Source of the DNA: Acidobacteriaceae bacterium
Lineage (GTDB): Bacteria; Acidobacteriota; Terriglobia; Bryobacterales; Bryobacteraceae
DNA length: 64,000 nt
Assembly: GCA_019240405.1 (NCBI GenBank)
Contig: JAFAYL010000007.1
Location: 1 to 64,000, forward strand
Direction of reading: 5' to 3'
This document shows positions 46,201 to 53,349 of the stretch, piece by piece. Position numbers and translations under genes: made by a program. The notes beneath the pieces are model-generated. The model had not been told where the DNA came from. It saw nothing but the letters and a program-made list of their open reading frames with translations, and did no database searches. Positions within the stretch are counted from its first letter, which is position 1. Every line of letters starts with the position of its first letter.

Positions 46201-46498
46201 TGCGAGATCGAAACGGTGCAGGCGTCGCGCGGCTCTGGTGATCTGCGAACGGCCAAGAGTATACGGGTGAGTTCCAGCCGGTCCAAAAACCGGAGCCGGA
46301 CTTCCAACGTCGCTGAAGCCAAGTGAGAAACCGCGCATGGCTCGCATGGAAACGTTGCGCTCTGTCCGCCGCCCCAGGCGCGCCCGGGACAGCCATCAAG
46401 CCTGGGGAATTGAAGTAGCGCTGGTGAATGCGCTCGCTGAGATCCAGTGTCGCTTCAGGCGTTCCATATGTCGCCCCGTTCTCCCCTGAATCACTCAT
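43292..46498 (-). CDS. Long, probably disordered eCIS protein of unknown function
   Basis: 1068 aa, very rich in Ser, Pro, Arg, Ala and Gln, with little hydrophobic patterning, so mostly disordered. The N-terminus TLDLSERIHQRYFNSPG and the C-terminus VPKLADQVYQLLVRRL then ASERERRGL look ordered; the second resembles a short conserved C-terminal helix I associate with hypothetical proteins at this operon position in other eCIS clusters (recollection). An 89-codon unit is tandemly repeated (see 45305-45838). It lies between tube and LysM genes. No separate tape-measure gene was found, so a ruler or scaffold role is possible, but it lacks a long coiled coil. Confidence 0.65.
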   Translation of the reverse strand: MSDSGENGATYGTPEATLDLSERIHQRYFNSPGLMAVPGAPGAADRAQRFHASHARFLTWLQRRWKSGSGFWTGWNSPVYSWPFADHQSRATPAPFRSRRLNHNSTSAETILTPSVSDAHQFGDLSRSAHRLQSAPMDRLMDSQSLAESQPARPFLRRNTEPVSRNPSPVRKIEVSGHKGAPEPSPVSRAARTVHSVTYELSRAGSQRPPHPVLSKSLSNRRTDPKEADSASKQKPSNLVSPGEDISSETAGKRQILTRPPLTIQVPPILHRRRARQDHAIHPQLALNPRAHASESAAEPSREIVPRSSRRTDTNEANSASKQKPSDVVSPGAHAIASETAGKQQILTRPPLPIQLPPVLQRHRVQQDQVSHRQLKLNPRAHTTESRAEPSGPELGVPGLTATDSASEARPAIEPKVQDPGISRLAVKDSKPVGGTRDNAPGLIVPGSKASDMLHPNTAGSILYDRAVAMLEHASFQRTNLMRRSIFEQAPGSVLERHKRFGAVPFLSACKSLPSKVSGTQILGRHVEPEHRKELAIVQPNVTKDPSITEEFFRTAGTPLMRSANQENTGNTREPVTAVHSTLAPEQALQKSVASSQESSISFAAPARADSFPGSAPASGSSVARWAQEIPAQVHTKPASRDERSQPSPEEVQPLLKEEVLAPFSETHFLDRTGAAAATDFTKLTDADRVETTTVQPGHAQILGPPIFRVSKAARPPQSELEGSAAHPGNTQKFSSSMETASSTETRRSESLNAKSPDIASIASSVNETFGVKARETSTGERQYSASAELTPIDSPPQPYPPITPFLPSHNRSINTMWLSRAQHSYSVPKRLLQVHLSPTAQMAGSRHMNLIQRAAEQNAVATFLRRQVPVAGPVANRQPSSLFGSYEGTAILPQALNSPSRIRALPMPGTTAALPVAAFGQGQFESSRVSSQHPAIFLQRHSGLSRSSSPKFGNFPTPERLASLSSAPSITNIAQRQVGSSTGSSHYPGMFLHRSPAALPASASAQLSSAASPQATDSEPVTTSYAGTDRAQAERAAMAQIDVPKLADQVYQLLVRRLASERERRGL
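45305..45838 (-). repeat. Two tandem 267-bp (89-codon) repeats inside the disordered eCIS gene
   Basis: The codons for SASKQKPS, SETAGK-QILTRPPL-IQ-PP and LNPRAH recur with an exact 267-nt offset (for example the + strand GGTTTCTGCTTGCTAGCGCT at 45525 and 45792). The copies differ by scattered substitutions. In-frame expansion would lengthen the protein without disrupting it. Confidence 0.85.
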
Positions 46499-47088
46499 GA
46501 GACCCGTGTGAAACCTTTGTGCGCCAACTCCAGGCTTTCGATTGCGACTTCATTACCAGTGCCGCGCAAGGGAGGACCGACCCACTTTACGGGATAGGCT
46601 TGTTCAAAATTCCACCGCGCTTCTTCCTCTCCGCCAGCATCGAGTAGGAGGACCGATATGTTCTTGCGATTCACCGTTCCTTGCACGACGTCCCAACACC
46701 AGTTGGAAAGCACTTGAGCATCGCTGAGCCCTTTTTTCAGAACTAGGTTCGACGTATACTTGGCGGGACCGGCGCGCTTGTGGGTATATCCATTGCGCCC
46801 TCCCTCGCGGTATTCCTGGAACTCGATTTCGACCTGCAGACCGTCAACCTCACTGAATCCACCAACCACCAAACCCTCAATTTCCACGGCAAAACGAAAG
46901 TTGAGATAAGGATCATTTCGCTGCCCGAGCGCCATCGAACCGCCAATCGAGGCTTGGACCTCGACCGAAGCGCTGAGCTCGAAACTTGCTTGAGCCGTAA
47001 CGTCAACCTGAGCGCTGAAATCGGCTCCTGCGCTCGCTTGAGCGCTGATGTCAATCTCGGCGCCTCCACTGATGTCGCCACTTGCCAC
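46495..47088 (-). CDS. Tail tube protein (Afp1/5-like), long variant
   Basis: 197 aa from GTG 47088, preceded by a GGGAGAG Shine-Dalgarno. The C-terminal 145 residues match T4 gp19-like tube proteins: NDPYLNFRFAVEIEGLVVGG, FSEVDGLQVEIEFQEYREGG, LVLKKGLSDAQVLSNW and the ending ESLELAHKGF. The first ~50 residues are an unusual Ala/Ser/Gln/Val repeat (SAQASAGADFSAQVDVTAQA) with no counterpart in the shorter tube protein at 47623. The extension might line the lumen or project at one end. Confidence 0.9.
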   Translation of the reverse strand: MASGDISGGAEIDISAQASAGADFSAQVDVTAQASFELSASVEVQASIGGSMALGQRNDPYLNFRFAVEIEGLVVGGFSEVDGLQVEIEFQEYREGGRNGYTHKRAGPAKYTSNLVLKKGLSDAQVLSNWCWDVVQGTVNRKNISVLLLDAGGEEEARWNFEQAYPVKWVGPPLRGTGNEVAIESLELAHKGFTRVS

Positions 47089-47090
47089 GC

Positions 47091-47315
47091 CTAGCTCTCC
47101 CTCTTTGCCGCATCGTTCAATCGCTCGTTGATGCGCGACGTTTCGGTCACCCAGCGTTGGCGTTCACGATGATCCATGGACATAATCTGCTCGTAAGGCC
47201 AGTGCAGATAATAGCCGATAAAGGCTACCTCCTCGTACAAGCGTTCCGAGGGGTAGCCTGCTACCCCCCCAGGCCGCTCATCTCCACTTCGAACTTCGCA
47301 TCGCAGTGGGGACAA
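47091..47315 (-). CDS. DUF6760 small eCIS protein (probably expressed by -1 frameshift from the upstream ORF)
   Basis: The conserved part is YPSERLYEEVAFIGYYLHWP then YEQIMSMDHRERQRWV, matching the DUF6760 proteins found in eCIS. The open frame begins at a TTG (47315) inside the upstream gene, and the ~17 residues before GVAGYP are an out-of-frame read of that gene. No ATG or GTG lies between. A G7 run right at the upstream stop would fuse the two frames (see 47261-47270). Without frameshifting, TTG initiation or reinitiation would be needed. Confidence 0.7.
   Translation of the reverse strand: MSPLRCEVRSGDERPGGVAGYPSERLYEEVAFIGYYLHWPYEQIMSMDHRERQRWVTETSRINERLNDAAKRES
47261..47270 (-). other. 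Candidate -1 programmed ribosomal frameshift site (G GGG GGG, stop codon follows)
   Basis: On the coding strand the upstream ORF ends CTG GGG GGG TAG. The seven consecutive Gs fit the X-XXY-YYZ slippery heptamer; slipping back one base after GGG GGG reads GTA GCA GGC TAC, entering DUF6760 exactly before its conserved YPSERLYEEV. The stop codon directly after the heptamer is a common frameshift stimulator. A homopolymer sequencing error is the main alternative. Confidence 0.55.
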
Positions 47316-47626
47316 CTTACAGAAGCGCGGCTGTGCCCGTTTTCGTTGACTTGGCGGTAGAAATCCTGCAGATAAGCGAGGTCGGCGGAAAAGAGGCTTT
47401 CAATCACCTTGGGATTCACGGCAGTGAGTTCTCCCAGCCGGCTGATCACTCGCGACAGCAGAATGATCACCAAATATCCGGGATTCGTTTGTACTCGAGG
47501 ATCTTTCATGGGGGCGATCTCATCGTAGGCAGTCGCAAGGCGCATGACCCCTTCACGATGAAGATTACCTTCCGCGTCCAGATATCCTCGCGGCAGCACA
47601 AACGGGAACTCAGTCTGCATTGTCAC
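47261..47626 (-). CDS. eCIS tail-assembly-chaperone-like protein (121 aa)
   Basis: MTMQTEFPFVLPRGYLDAEG, HREGVMRLATAYDEIAPMKD and LVIILLSRVISRLGELTAV identify a small protein conserved between tube genes of eCIS clusters, positionally like gpG tail-assembly chaperones of phages. The C-terminus carries CPHCDAKFEVEMSG, a CxxC pair that could bind metal. Its start overlaps the upstream tube stop (ATGA at 47623-47626). It ends at a G7 tract that may allow fusion to DUF6760. Confidence 0.82.
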   Translation of the reverse strand: MTMQTEFPFVLPRGYLDAEGNLHREGVMRLATAYDEIAPMKDPRVQTNPGYLVIILLSRVISRLGELTAVNPKVIESLFSADLAYLQDFYRQVNENGHSRASVSCPHCDAKFEVEMSGLGG

Positions 47627-48060
47627 GCCTTCGTAACGCCCTCGTGGGCAATCTCAAGCGTTTCAATCGCAACTTCATTACCCGTGGCGTTGAACGACGG
47701 CCCAGTCCACTTGCTCGGCCAGGCGTTTACAAAATTCCATCGAATCTTTTCTTCGCCCGATTCATTCATGAGCACGACAGAACCGTTCTTGCGCTCGGTT
47801 TTTCCCTCGATTGTCTTCTTGCGCCAATCCCAAAGCGAGTGATCGTCAGTAATACCCCACTTCAGGGTGATGTTGGAATACTTTACTTGGCCAGGAAGTT
47901 TCCGGGGTGTGAATACCTTTTCGTTCCCTTCGCGATACTCTATCGGATCCGAGGTTGCATCGACGCCGGAGCACTCCCGGAATCCATTACGGCTGATTCC
48001 ATCGATCTCCAGCTTGAAGTTATATCCCCGATATGGATCGTGTCGATCTCCAGTTGGCAT
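47623..48060 (-). CDS. Tail tube protein (Afp1/5-like)
   Basis: 145 aa, the usual size of T4 gp19-like eCIS tube proteins. DPYRGYNFKLEIDGISRNGF, FRECSGVDATSDPIEYREGN, ITLKWGITDDHSLWDWRKK and the ending ETLEIAHEGVTKA are the family blocks. It would stack as hexamers inside the sheath. Located directly after the two sheath genes in transcription order. Confidence 0.93.
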   Translation of the reverse strand: MPTGDRHDPYRGYNFKLEIDGISRNGFRECSGVDATSDPIEYREGNEKVFTPRKLPGQVKYSNITLKWGITDDHSLWDWRKKTIEGKTERKNGSVVLMNESGEEKIRWNFVNAWPSKWTGPSFNATGNEVAIETLEIAHEGVTKA

Positions 48061-48087
48061 GTTAGTTTATGTGCTCCTTTTGAAAAG

Positions 48088-49287
48088 TCATTGCGGGTAC
48101 ACAGGCCCGGTGATGCTGATACCTTTCGCGCCGTGGATCAAACGAACGACCACGAACTCGTAAGGTATAGTCGGTGCCAAGCCGATTTCAGCCACTACTT
48201 GGCCCAGATCGCGATGCTCAGGAGTGTTTGTCTCGGCATCGCATTTTACGTAGAACGCTTCTTGAGGCGTGCGCCCCTTCAAAGCGCCCGCGAGGAATTG
48301 ATCGTTGAAATAAGTAGTTAGCTCCCTTTCGATCCGCGGCCATAACTTAGGCGCATTTGGTTCGAAGGGAATGTCGGACATATTGGCTTGAACCCATCGC
48401 ACTGCCGTCAGAAAAATGCGCCGTACGTTCACATACGTCCACGCCGGCTGCCCGCTCAGCGTGCGCGCGCCCCAGACTTTAATTCCGCTGCCGGGAAACG
48501 ACCGCAGGCAGTTTATACGGTTCGGGTTGAGTTTATCCTGGTCGGCGTTCGTTAACTGTCGCTCCAAATCCCAGACACCGTGAAGAACCTCATTCGCAGG
48601 GGCTTTGTGGACCCCTATCGAATTGTCCGTGCGCGCGTACACGCCGGCGACGTGACCGCAGGGCGGCACGAGTTCTAGCCCGCCGTCAAAGCCGCTCACC
48701 TTAATCCAGGGATAGTAAATGGCTCCGTTCTTCCCATCGATTTCGCTCCACTGATGAGAGACCTGGTCATTGCTGTTACCGAGGCGGGAATCGAGGATGG
48801 CAAATCGGTCGCCCATGGTCTCGCAGTGATTGACCACAATTTGCTGCAACTCAAAGGCGGCATCGTTATCCTTCATGAGATCGGGCGCGCACACCAAATC
48901 GATGGAATCAAGCGATTCCATTGCGCTGAGCGCGTCAGTTAACGCATCGAAGCCGATCTCCTTAAGAGCAACCACAAAGCACTCTTGGCCTCCATTCTCA
49001 AAAAAACCGCGCACAGCGTAAGCTAGAAAGTCGCCCCGTTTCGGCTTGCCAACGTGATATTGAAATTGAGACCAGAGCGAAAGGAAGATAGGCGAATTCG
49101 GTCTGGGTGGCGGTCCCAAAGGCGGATCCTTCGGCAGTAACCCGAGAAATACCGGCACACCTGTCCAGAAATCGACTCCGACTGGTAAGCCGAATTCTCT
49201 TTCGAGGTAGACTCCCGGATGTTTTTGCCCGAAATAGCCGGCTCCCACGCGGATGGAGCTGCGACTACTTGTGCCGGCTCTTGCCAT
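48088..49287 (-). CDS. Contractile tail sheath protein, shorter paralogue
   Basis: 399 aa. The N-terminus AGYFGQKHPGVYLEREFGLP and the C-terminal block WTYVNVRRIFLTAVRWVQAN, then YVKCDAETNTPEHRDLGQVV and EFVVVRLIHGA are the standard Afp2-4/sheath motifs. It lacks the long central domain of larger sheaths. eCIS usually encode two or more sheaths; this one may form a specialised ring near baseplate or cap. It starts 15 bp after the larger sheath gene. Confidence 0.93.
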   Translation of the reverse strand: MARAGTSSRSSIRVGAGYFGQKHPGVYLEREFGLPVGVDFWTGVPVFLGLLPKDPPLGPPPRPNSPIFLSLWSQFQYHVGKPKRGDFLAYAVRGFFENGGQECFVVALKEIGFDALTDALSAMESLDSIDLVCAPDLMKDNDAAFELQQIVVNHCETMGDRFAILDSRLGNSNDQVSHQWSEIDGKNGAIYYPWIKVSGFDGGLELVPPCGHVAGVYARTDNSIGVHKAPANEVLHGVWDLERQLTNADQDKLNPNRINCLRSFPGSGIKVWGARTLSGQPAWTYVNVRRIFLTAVRWVQANMSDIPFEPNAPKLWPRIERELTTYFNDQFLAGALKGRTPQEAFYVKCDAETNTPEHRDLGQVVAEIGLAPTIPYEFVVVRLIHGAKGISITGPVYPQ

Positions 49288-49302
49288 ACGTGAATGCTTT
49301 CG

Positions 49303-50799
49303 TTATTGCGCTTGTGGGCCGGCCCACTGCTCTATGCGGAAGATCACGAACTCGGCAGGCCTGACGATAGCCACGCCGATTTCAGTAATCACACGGCCCA
49401 AGTCGCGTTCCTCAGGCGGATTCGTCTCGTCATCGCACTTGACGTAGAAGGCCTCTGCCGGCGTGCTTCCGAACAGCGCGCCGTCGCGCCACACAGTGGT
49501 TAAGAACGCGGTCACATTGCGCACTATCTTGGCCCAGAGCGTACGATCATTGGGCTCGAATACCACCCATTGCGTGCCTTGATCGATCGATTTACGCAAG
49601 AAGATTAGGAGGCGCCGAACATTGATGTATTTCAAATCCTCGTTCAAATCTCCGCCAATGGTTCTTGCGCCCCACACAGTGATATTCCCGTTGATTTTGC
49701 GAATGCAGTTTACGCCGTCGGGATTGAGACCGGCTTGCAGATTCTTGCTGATCTGCGTTTCGGTGGTTAATGCGCCTCGCACAACCTCGTTCGCAGGAGC
49801 TTTGTGAACGCCTCGTTCATGATCGACGCGCGCATAGATGCCCGCCATGTGACCGCTCGGGGCGACATAGATTTCTCCATCCTCCTTCAAACCTGTTAAC
49901 TTCGAAGTCGTATCGAACACTTTGATCCATGGGAAATAGAGGGCGCCATAATCGGTATTACCCACAACTTTGATGTTGTCGACCGTCAGGTCGTCAGGCG
50001 TTTCAGGAGCATCGAGTACTGCGAATCGATCGGTCATGTTCTCGCAATGATCCACAATATTGGCCTGAACTACTTCGTCCACGATACCGGGTGCAGCCAC
50101 GATCGAGATCTCATCGATGTGTTCGAGAGGGACCAGCGATAACGGGTCCTGCAGACCGACAAGATCGCGGTAACGCATCACATAACAGCGTGTTCCGCCG
50201 TTATTGAAGAAGCCAAACACGCCATGCGCCAGTTGATTTTGGCCGGGCGGAGGTGTTTCACCTACCGGGCCTGGGCCTGCGGCAGGAGCCGGTGCCGGGC
50301 GTGCGCCTGGGCCCGGAGGCGGTGCAGGAGCGGCAGCGGCTGCCAAACCATCGGTCGAGAAGCCGCCGAAATGCCGCGTGAAGTCGGCGAATGTGGTGCA
50401 AAGGACAGGCTGGCCGGGAGGCGCCATATCGCCTGCTGCCGTGTGCGCAGATGCGACCGCAAGCGCTTCCTGTGCATCGCGGAAATTCCGCAAGCCCTGA
50501 GGAGAGGTATCCCTTGGCCGCGCTGGCCTCACGCCCTCTTGGGCCAAATTATTGAATGCAGTTCTGGCCGCATCGAGCCGCGCATCCGGGAATGGAAAAG
50601 TCCATAGCCGGTAGCGCTTCGAGTTGGGATTCGCTTGGTCGTTGATTGTTGGATCAAAATCCGGATTGTCCTCCGCGACCTGGACTTGGTCCGGTACGAC
50701 ACCTACGAATGCAGCCGTACTGGTGCTCACTCCCACTATGGGCTTAATGGTTGAAGGTACTTCTTCGACATATACACCTGGTGACAGATATTCTGGCAT
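49303..50799 (-). CDS. Contractile tail sheath protein, main paralogue
   Basis: 498 aa. MPEYLSPGVYVEEVPSTIKP, PIVGVSTSTAAFVG at the N-terminus and LKYINVRRLLIFLRKSIDQG, FEPNDRTLWAKIV, YVKCDDETNPPEERDLGRVI at the C-terminus identify the sheath fold. An Ala/Pro/Gly low-complexity stretch (about residues 173-205) is inserted just before the HGVFGFFNNGG block and probably forms a surface loop. ATG 50799 has an AAGGAG Shine-Dalgarno. Likely the bulk sheath subunit. Confidence 0.95.
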   Translation of the reverse strand: MPEYLSPGVYVEEVPSTIKPIVGVSTSTAAFVGVVPDQVQVAEDNPDFDPTINDQANPNSKRYRLWTFPFPDARLDAARTAFNNLAQEGVRPARPRDTSPQGLRNFRDAQEALAVASAHTAAGDMAPPGQPVLCTTFADFTRHFGGFSTDGLAAAAAPAPPPGPGARPAPAPAAGPGPVGETPPPGQNQLAHGVFGFFNNGGTRCYVMRYRDLVGLQDPLSLVPLEHIDEISIVAAPGIVDEVVQANIVDHCENMTDRFAVLDAPETPDDLTVDNIKVVGNTDYGALYFPWIKVFDTTSKLTGLKEDGEIYVAPSGHMAGIYARVDHERGVHKAPANEVVRGALTTETQISKNLQAGLNPDGVNCIRKINGNITVWGARTIGGDLNEDLKYINVRRLLIFLRKSIDQGTQWVVFEPNDRTLWAKIVRNVTAFLTTVWRDGALFGSTPAEAFYVKCDDETNPPEERDLGRVITEIGVAIVRPAEFVIFRIEQWAGPQAQ

Positions 50800-50857
50800 T
50801 CCACTAGCTCCTTTTGCTCGATACTTAACGCTCGATATTTAAATAAAGTCTCCTGCT

Positions 50858-51187
50858 TCAACGCCGCCGCTTGCTCTTGTCATCGAACCGCAATATATCC
50901 GCGAGACTGCGCGGCTTCGCGTGTGACGGTGCTGGGGTTGAGGCAGCCTTGGGGTTAGCTACTACAGGCTGCGATTTCTTAGCTTTCGGGGGTGTAACCG
51001 GATGTACCGGCTCAGCAGCAGGAGCTTCCACGTCGCCTGCGCCCTCTCCGGTCTCTTCCTTAACCTCATCGCCACTTTCCACTTCTTCTCCGACGCCGGC
51101 CTCCACCCCAGGCTGCTCGGCATCTGGCAGATGCGAGGTCTTGCCTGCTCGCTTCACCGGTCGACCTGGTTCTGCCCCATCCGCCAT
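50858..51187 (-). CDS. Small Glu/Pro/Lys-rich hypothetical protein
   Basis: 109 aa, highly charged: acidic first half (VEAGVGEEVESGDEVKEETG), Pro/Ala/Lys-rich middle and basic end (LADILRFDDKSKRRR). No membrane segment or known domain; probably disordered. It lies in the operon between the carboxypeptidase-regulatory-like gene and the main sheath. The C-terminal RSLADILRFDD may be a short binding motif. Coding status is supported by position, direction and codon pattern only. Confidence 0.6.
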   Translation of the reverse strand: MADGAEPGRPVKRAGKTSHLPDAEQPGVEAGVGEEVESGDEVKEETGEGAGDVEAPAAEPVHPVTPPKAKKSQPVVANPKAASTPAPSHAKPRSLADILRFDDKSKRRR

Positions 51188-51229
51188 CGTTATTCCTTCC
51201 TCCTCTTCAGCACCGAATCGGACTCCTGT

Positions 51230-51910
51230 CTAGTGCGGCTTGCTCGCACCGCGCTTCGCTGATGCGCCGCTAGCCACAACGTTCGCCGAACCCGTATGCG
51301 TATCCAGAGTAAAGTTCAACTCTTGTAACGCACCGCGTCCGACACTCACAACCTGCGATGCCGGTTGGAAGCCGCGCGCAATCACCAGAACTGTGCGGGT
51401 ACCCGGCTCGATGCCGGTCAGCGCGTATTGCCCTTGAGCGTTGCTAAATACGCGTTCGCCACTGCCCTTCACTCGCACCTCAGCCATCAGCACGCCGTTC
51501 TCACGCCCCGCACCTGTAACCTTGCCTTTTACTGTCGTCGGACGCAACGCGAAGTCGACCCGAACCACTGTGCTGTTACCGTCCCCATCGCGAGAGACAC
51601 TAGCAGTTTTCTGACCAGTCGAATAAGAGCTTCCCGGACCAGGTACTGAGACATTCAATCTGTAATTACCGGAGGGCAAATCAACGAAATAGAACAAACC
51701 ATTTTTCTTGGTGACCGTCCTGTCCAACCGCTCTCGCATCCTTTCCCAGCTGTTTGCGTATTGAAGCGATGCATGGTTGACTTGGACCTTGAATTCCTGT
51801 GGCATGTCGATAATCGTCACGTCAACTCCTTCGAGTGGCTTTCCGGTCTCCTCGTCTGTGATTCGGCCCCCCAGAGCCACACGGTGACGTACAATTTGCC
51901 AAGCAATCAT
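51230..51910 (-). CDS. Protein with two carboxypeptidase-regulatory-like (CNA-B/SdrB type) domains
   Basis: 226 aa. Two Ig-like units of the CarboxypepD_reg type: GGRITDEETGKPLEGVDVTI (about residues 14-110, with the YFVDLPSGNYRLNVSVPGPG closing strands) and KGKVTGAGRENGVLMAEVRV (about 130-205, with YALTGIEPGTRTVLVIARG). No signal peptide, so it acts in the cytoplasm or on the particle. Similar genes accompany DUF4255 genes in eCIS operons. Overlaps DUF4255 by 4 bp. Confidence 0.8.
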   Translation of the reverse strand: MIAWQIVRHRVALGGRITDEETGKPLEGVDVTIIDMPQEFKVQVNHASLQYANSWERMRERLDRTVTKKNGLFYFVDLPSGNYRLNVSVPGPGSSYSTGQKTASVSRDGDGNSTVVRVDFALRPTTVKGKVTGAGRENGVLMAEVRVKGSGERVFSNAQGQYALTGIEPGTRTVLVIARGFQPASQVVSVGRGALQELNFTLDTHTGSANVVASGASAKRGASKPH

Positions 51911-52509
51911 CGGGCCAGCTCGGAACTCGGGCGCAGCCTAATAGTACGATCGGAGACAAGTTCTTCCGTTTCGACCGGTTTGTCAGCGGCGACCCCGATT
52001 GTGACAGTGTAGTTCAACGCAGCCTTCGGTTTTCCACCGAGTGCCTGCCAAAACTCGCCCACGCTCTGCAGACGCCCTGGCTGGAGTGTGCTTGAGGGCA
52101 GAGGCGGCTCTTGCCCTATGAGGCTTCCTTGTAGGAGAACCTCAGGAATTGTGGGGTGACGCAGCAACACCTTCATAACCTCGCTGAGGAGCCGGTGTTC
52201 GTCGAAGGCGCGAGTCGTCGAGCTTTCACTGGCCCAAGCGGTTATGAAATACGAGCAATCCACTCGAACGGGAGCGCGCTGTTTCGTGGCTGTCCCATTC
52301 GGCTGTTGATTGACGATCCATTGACTGCTGCGAAGCTCCAGGTTTTCCCGAATGTCGTAAAGGAAAACATCGATGGCAGGCAACGTCACGGAAGCCGGCG
52401 GGAAATCACTGTCCGGAGCGGCAAAACTGAACGCGACCTGATCAACAATGCTTAGGGGCAGCTCGTTACGTAGGAGTTGTTCTACTGTTCGATCCAGATC
52501 GTCGATCAT
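51907..52509 (-). CDS. DUF4255 / Pvc16-like tail terminator
   Basis: 200 aa. IDDLDRTVEQLLRNELPL, VTLPAIDVFLYDIRENLELR, VDCSYFITAWAS and HRLLSEVMKVLLRHPTIPE are the DUF4255 (Pvc16 N-terminal) blocks. In PVC/Afp this protein caps the distal tube end and stops polymerisation. ATG 52509 is well supported by the family's usual N-terminus. Confidence 0.9.
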   Translation of the reverse strand: MIDDLDRTVEQLLRNELPLSIVDQVAFSFAAPDSDFPPASVTLPAIDVFLYDIRENLELRSSQWIVNQQPNGTATKQRAPVRVDCSYFITAWASESSTTRAFDEHRLLSEVMKVLLRHPTIPEVLLQGSLIGQEPPLPSSTLQPGRLQSVGEFWQALGGKPKAALNYTVTIGVAADKPVETEELVSDRTIRLRPSSELAR

Positions 52510-52554
52510 GAGAGGGCGTGTGTACTTTCCAAAGGGCTATCCGGATCCGTTTAT

Positions 52555-53349
52555 TTAAAAGAGAAAACATCCGCAGACTTGTGCTTGCCTCTGGCCAAAT
52601 GCAAGAGCACCGCCGGCTACCACTCCATCGAAATACGCCTGGGCCCAGAGCAGGCATTGCGCCTTTACTGACGCGCTCTCCGATGACGCCGCACATATTG
52701 CCAACATGTCAGCCAGGAACTGCATGTCACAGAACGTCTTACCGAAAGGATTGCAAGTCTGATAGCACTCATCATGTCTATCGCACGCACGTCCACCGGA
52801 GCTACTCGGAATTGCGAGTCCGAACTGCGTATCGGAACCGCCCGCTGGATTGTCTTTATTGATTCCTAGAAAGCTCGCGAGGCTTGCCGGCAAGCTACAG
52901 CCGTCATATTCAAAGGTCCAGCTTCCGCCTGAACAAGCGCGCTGTAATGCGGGTGGTGGTTTCTCAACTCCACGCGACGGCAACTCTTTTTTCCTGCGGC
53001 ATTCTTCGCATTCACCCGAAGTAGTTTGGCCGCCACAAGCGCACCGCTGTAGCACCGGATTCGAAATTACTTGGCCGGAGCGGTTGCTTTTTTTGAGCCC
53101 GAGTACGCGCTGCACGTAACGGTTCCCATATTGACGTTGCAGATGAAGAAGTGAACGCTCTAGACGGCGGGGCTGCAAGCTTCTGCAATAGCTGGATGAT
53201 GGAGCCTTTCTATCCAGAGAGCGAACGGCAGCCTCTTCATGGGGTTCGTGTCTATTGACGAGCCGTGTTTCGTCAGCTGGTCGATTGCCAAGTAGAGGTA
53301 AGCAGATTCGGTGTGTAATCGCCGGACGGCTTACGTCGTACTCTCGCAT
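52555..53349 (-). CDS. Putative eCIS cargo with phospholipase A2-like domain
   Basis: 264 aa. Residues 67-83 carry LLHLQRQYGNRYVQRVL and 103-117 the four-Cys cluster CACGGQTTSGECEEC, both shared with the two DUF4157 proteins of the locus, but the DUF4157 metallopeptidase between them is missing. The C-terminal half has ACDRHDECYQTC (188-199), the CDxHDxCYxxC active-site motif of secreted phospholipases A2 with the catalytic His192/Asp193, plus further Cys for disulfides. No Sec signal peptide. It is flanked by eCIS genes, so injection as a membrane-damaging effector is likely. Activity is unproven; a structural role is possible. Confidence 0.75.
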   Translation of the reverse strand: MREYDVSRPAITHRICLPLLGNRPADETRLVNRHEPHEEAAVRSLDRKAPSSSYCRSLQPRRLERSLLHLQRQYGNRYVQRVLGLKKSNRSGQVISNPVLQRCACGGQTTSGECEECRRKKELPSRGVEKPPPALQRACSGGSWTFEYDGCSLPASLASFLGINKDNPAGGSDTQFGLAIPSSSGGRACDRHDECYQTCNPFGKTFCDMQFLADMLAICAASSESASVKAQCLLWAQAYFDGVVAGGALAFGQRQAQVCGCFLF

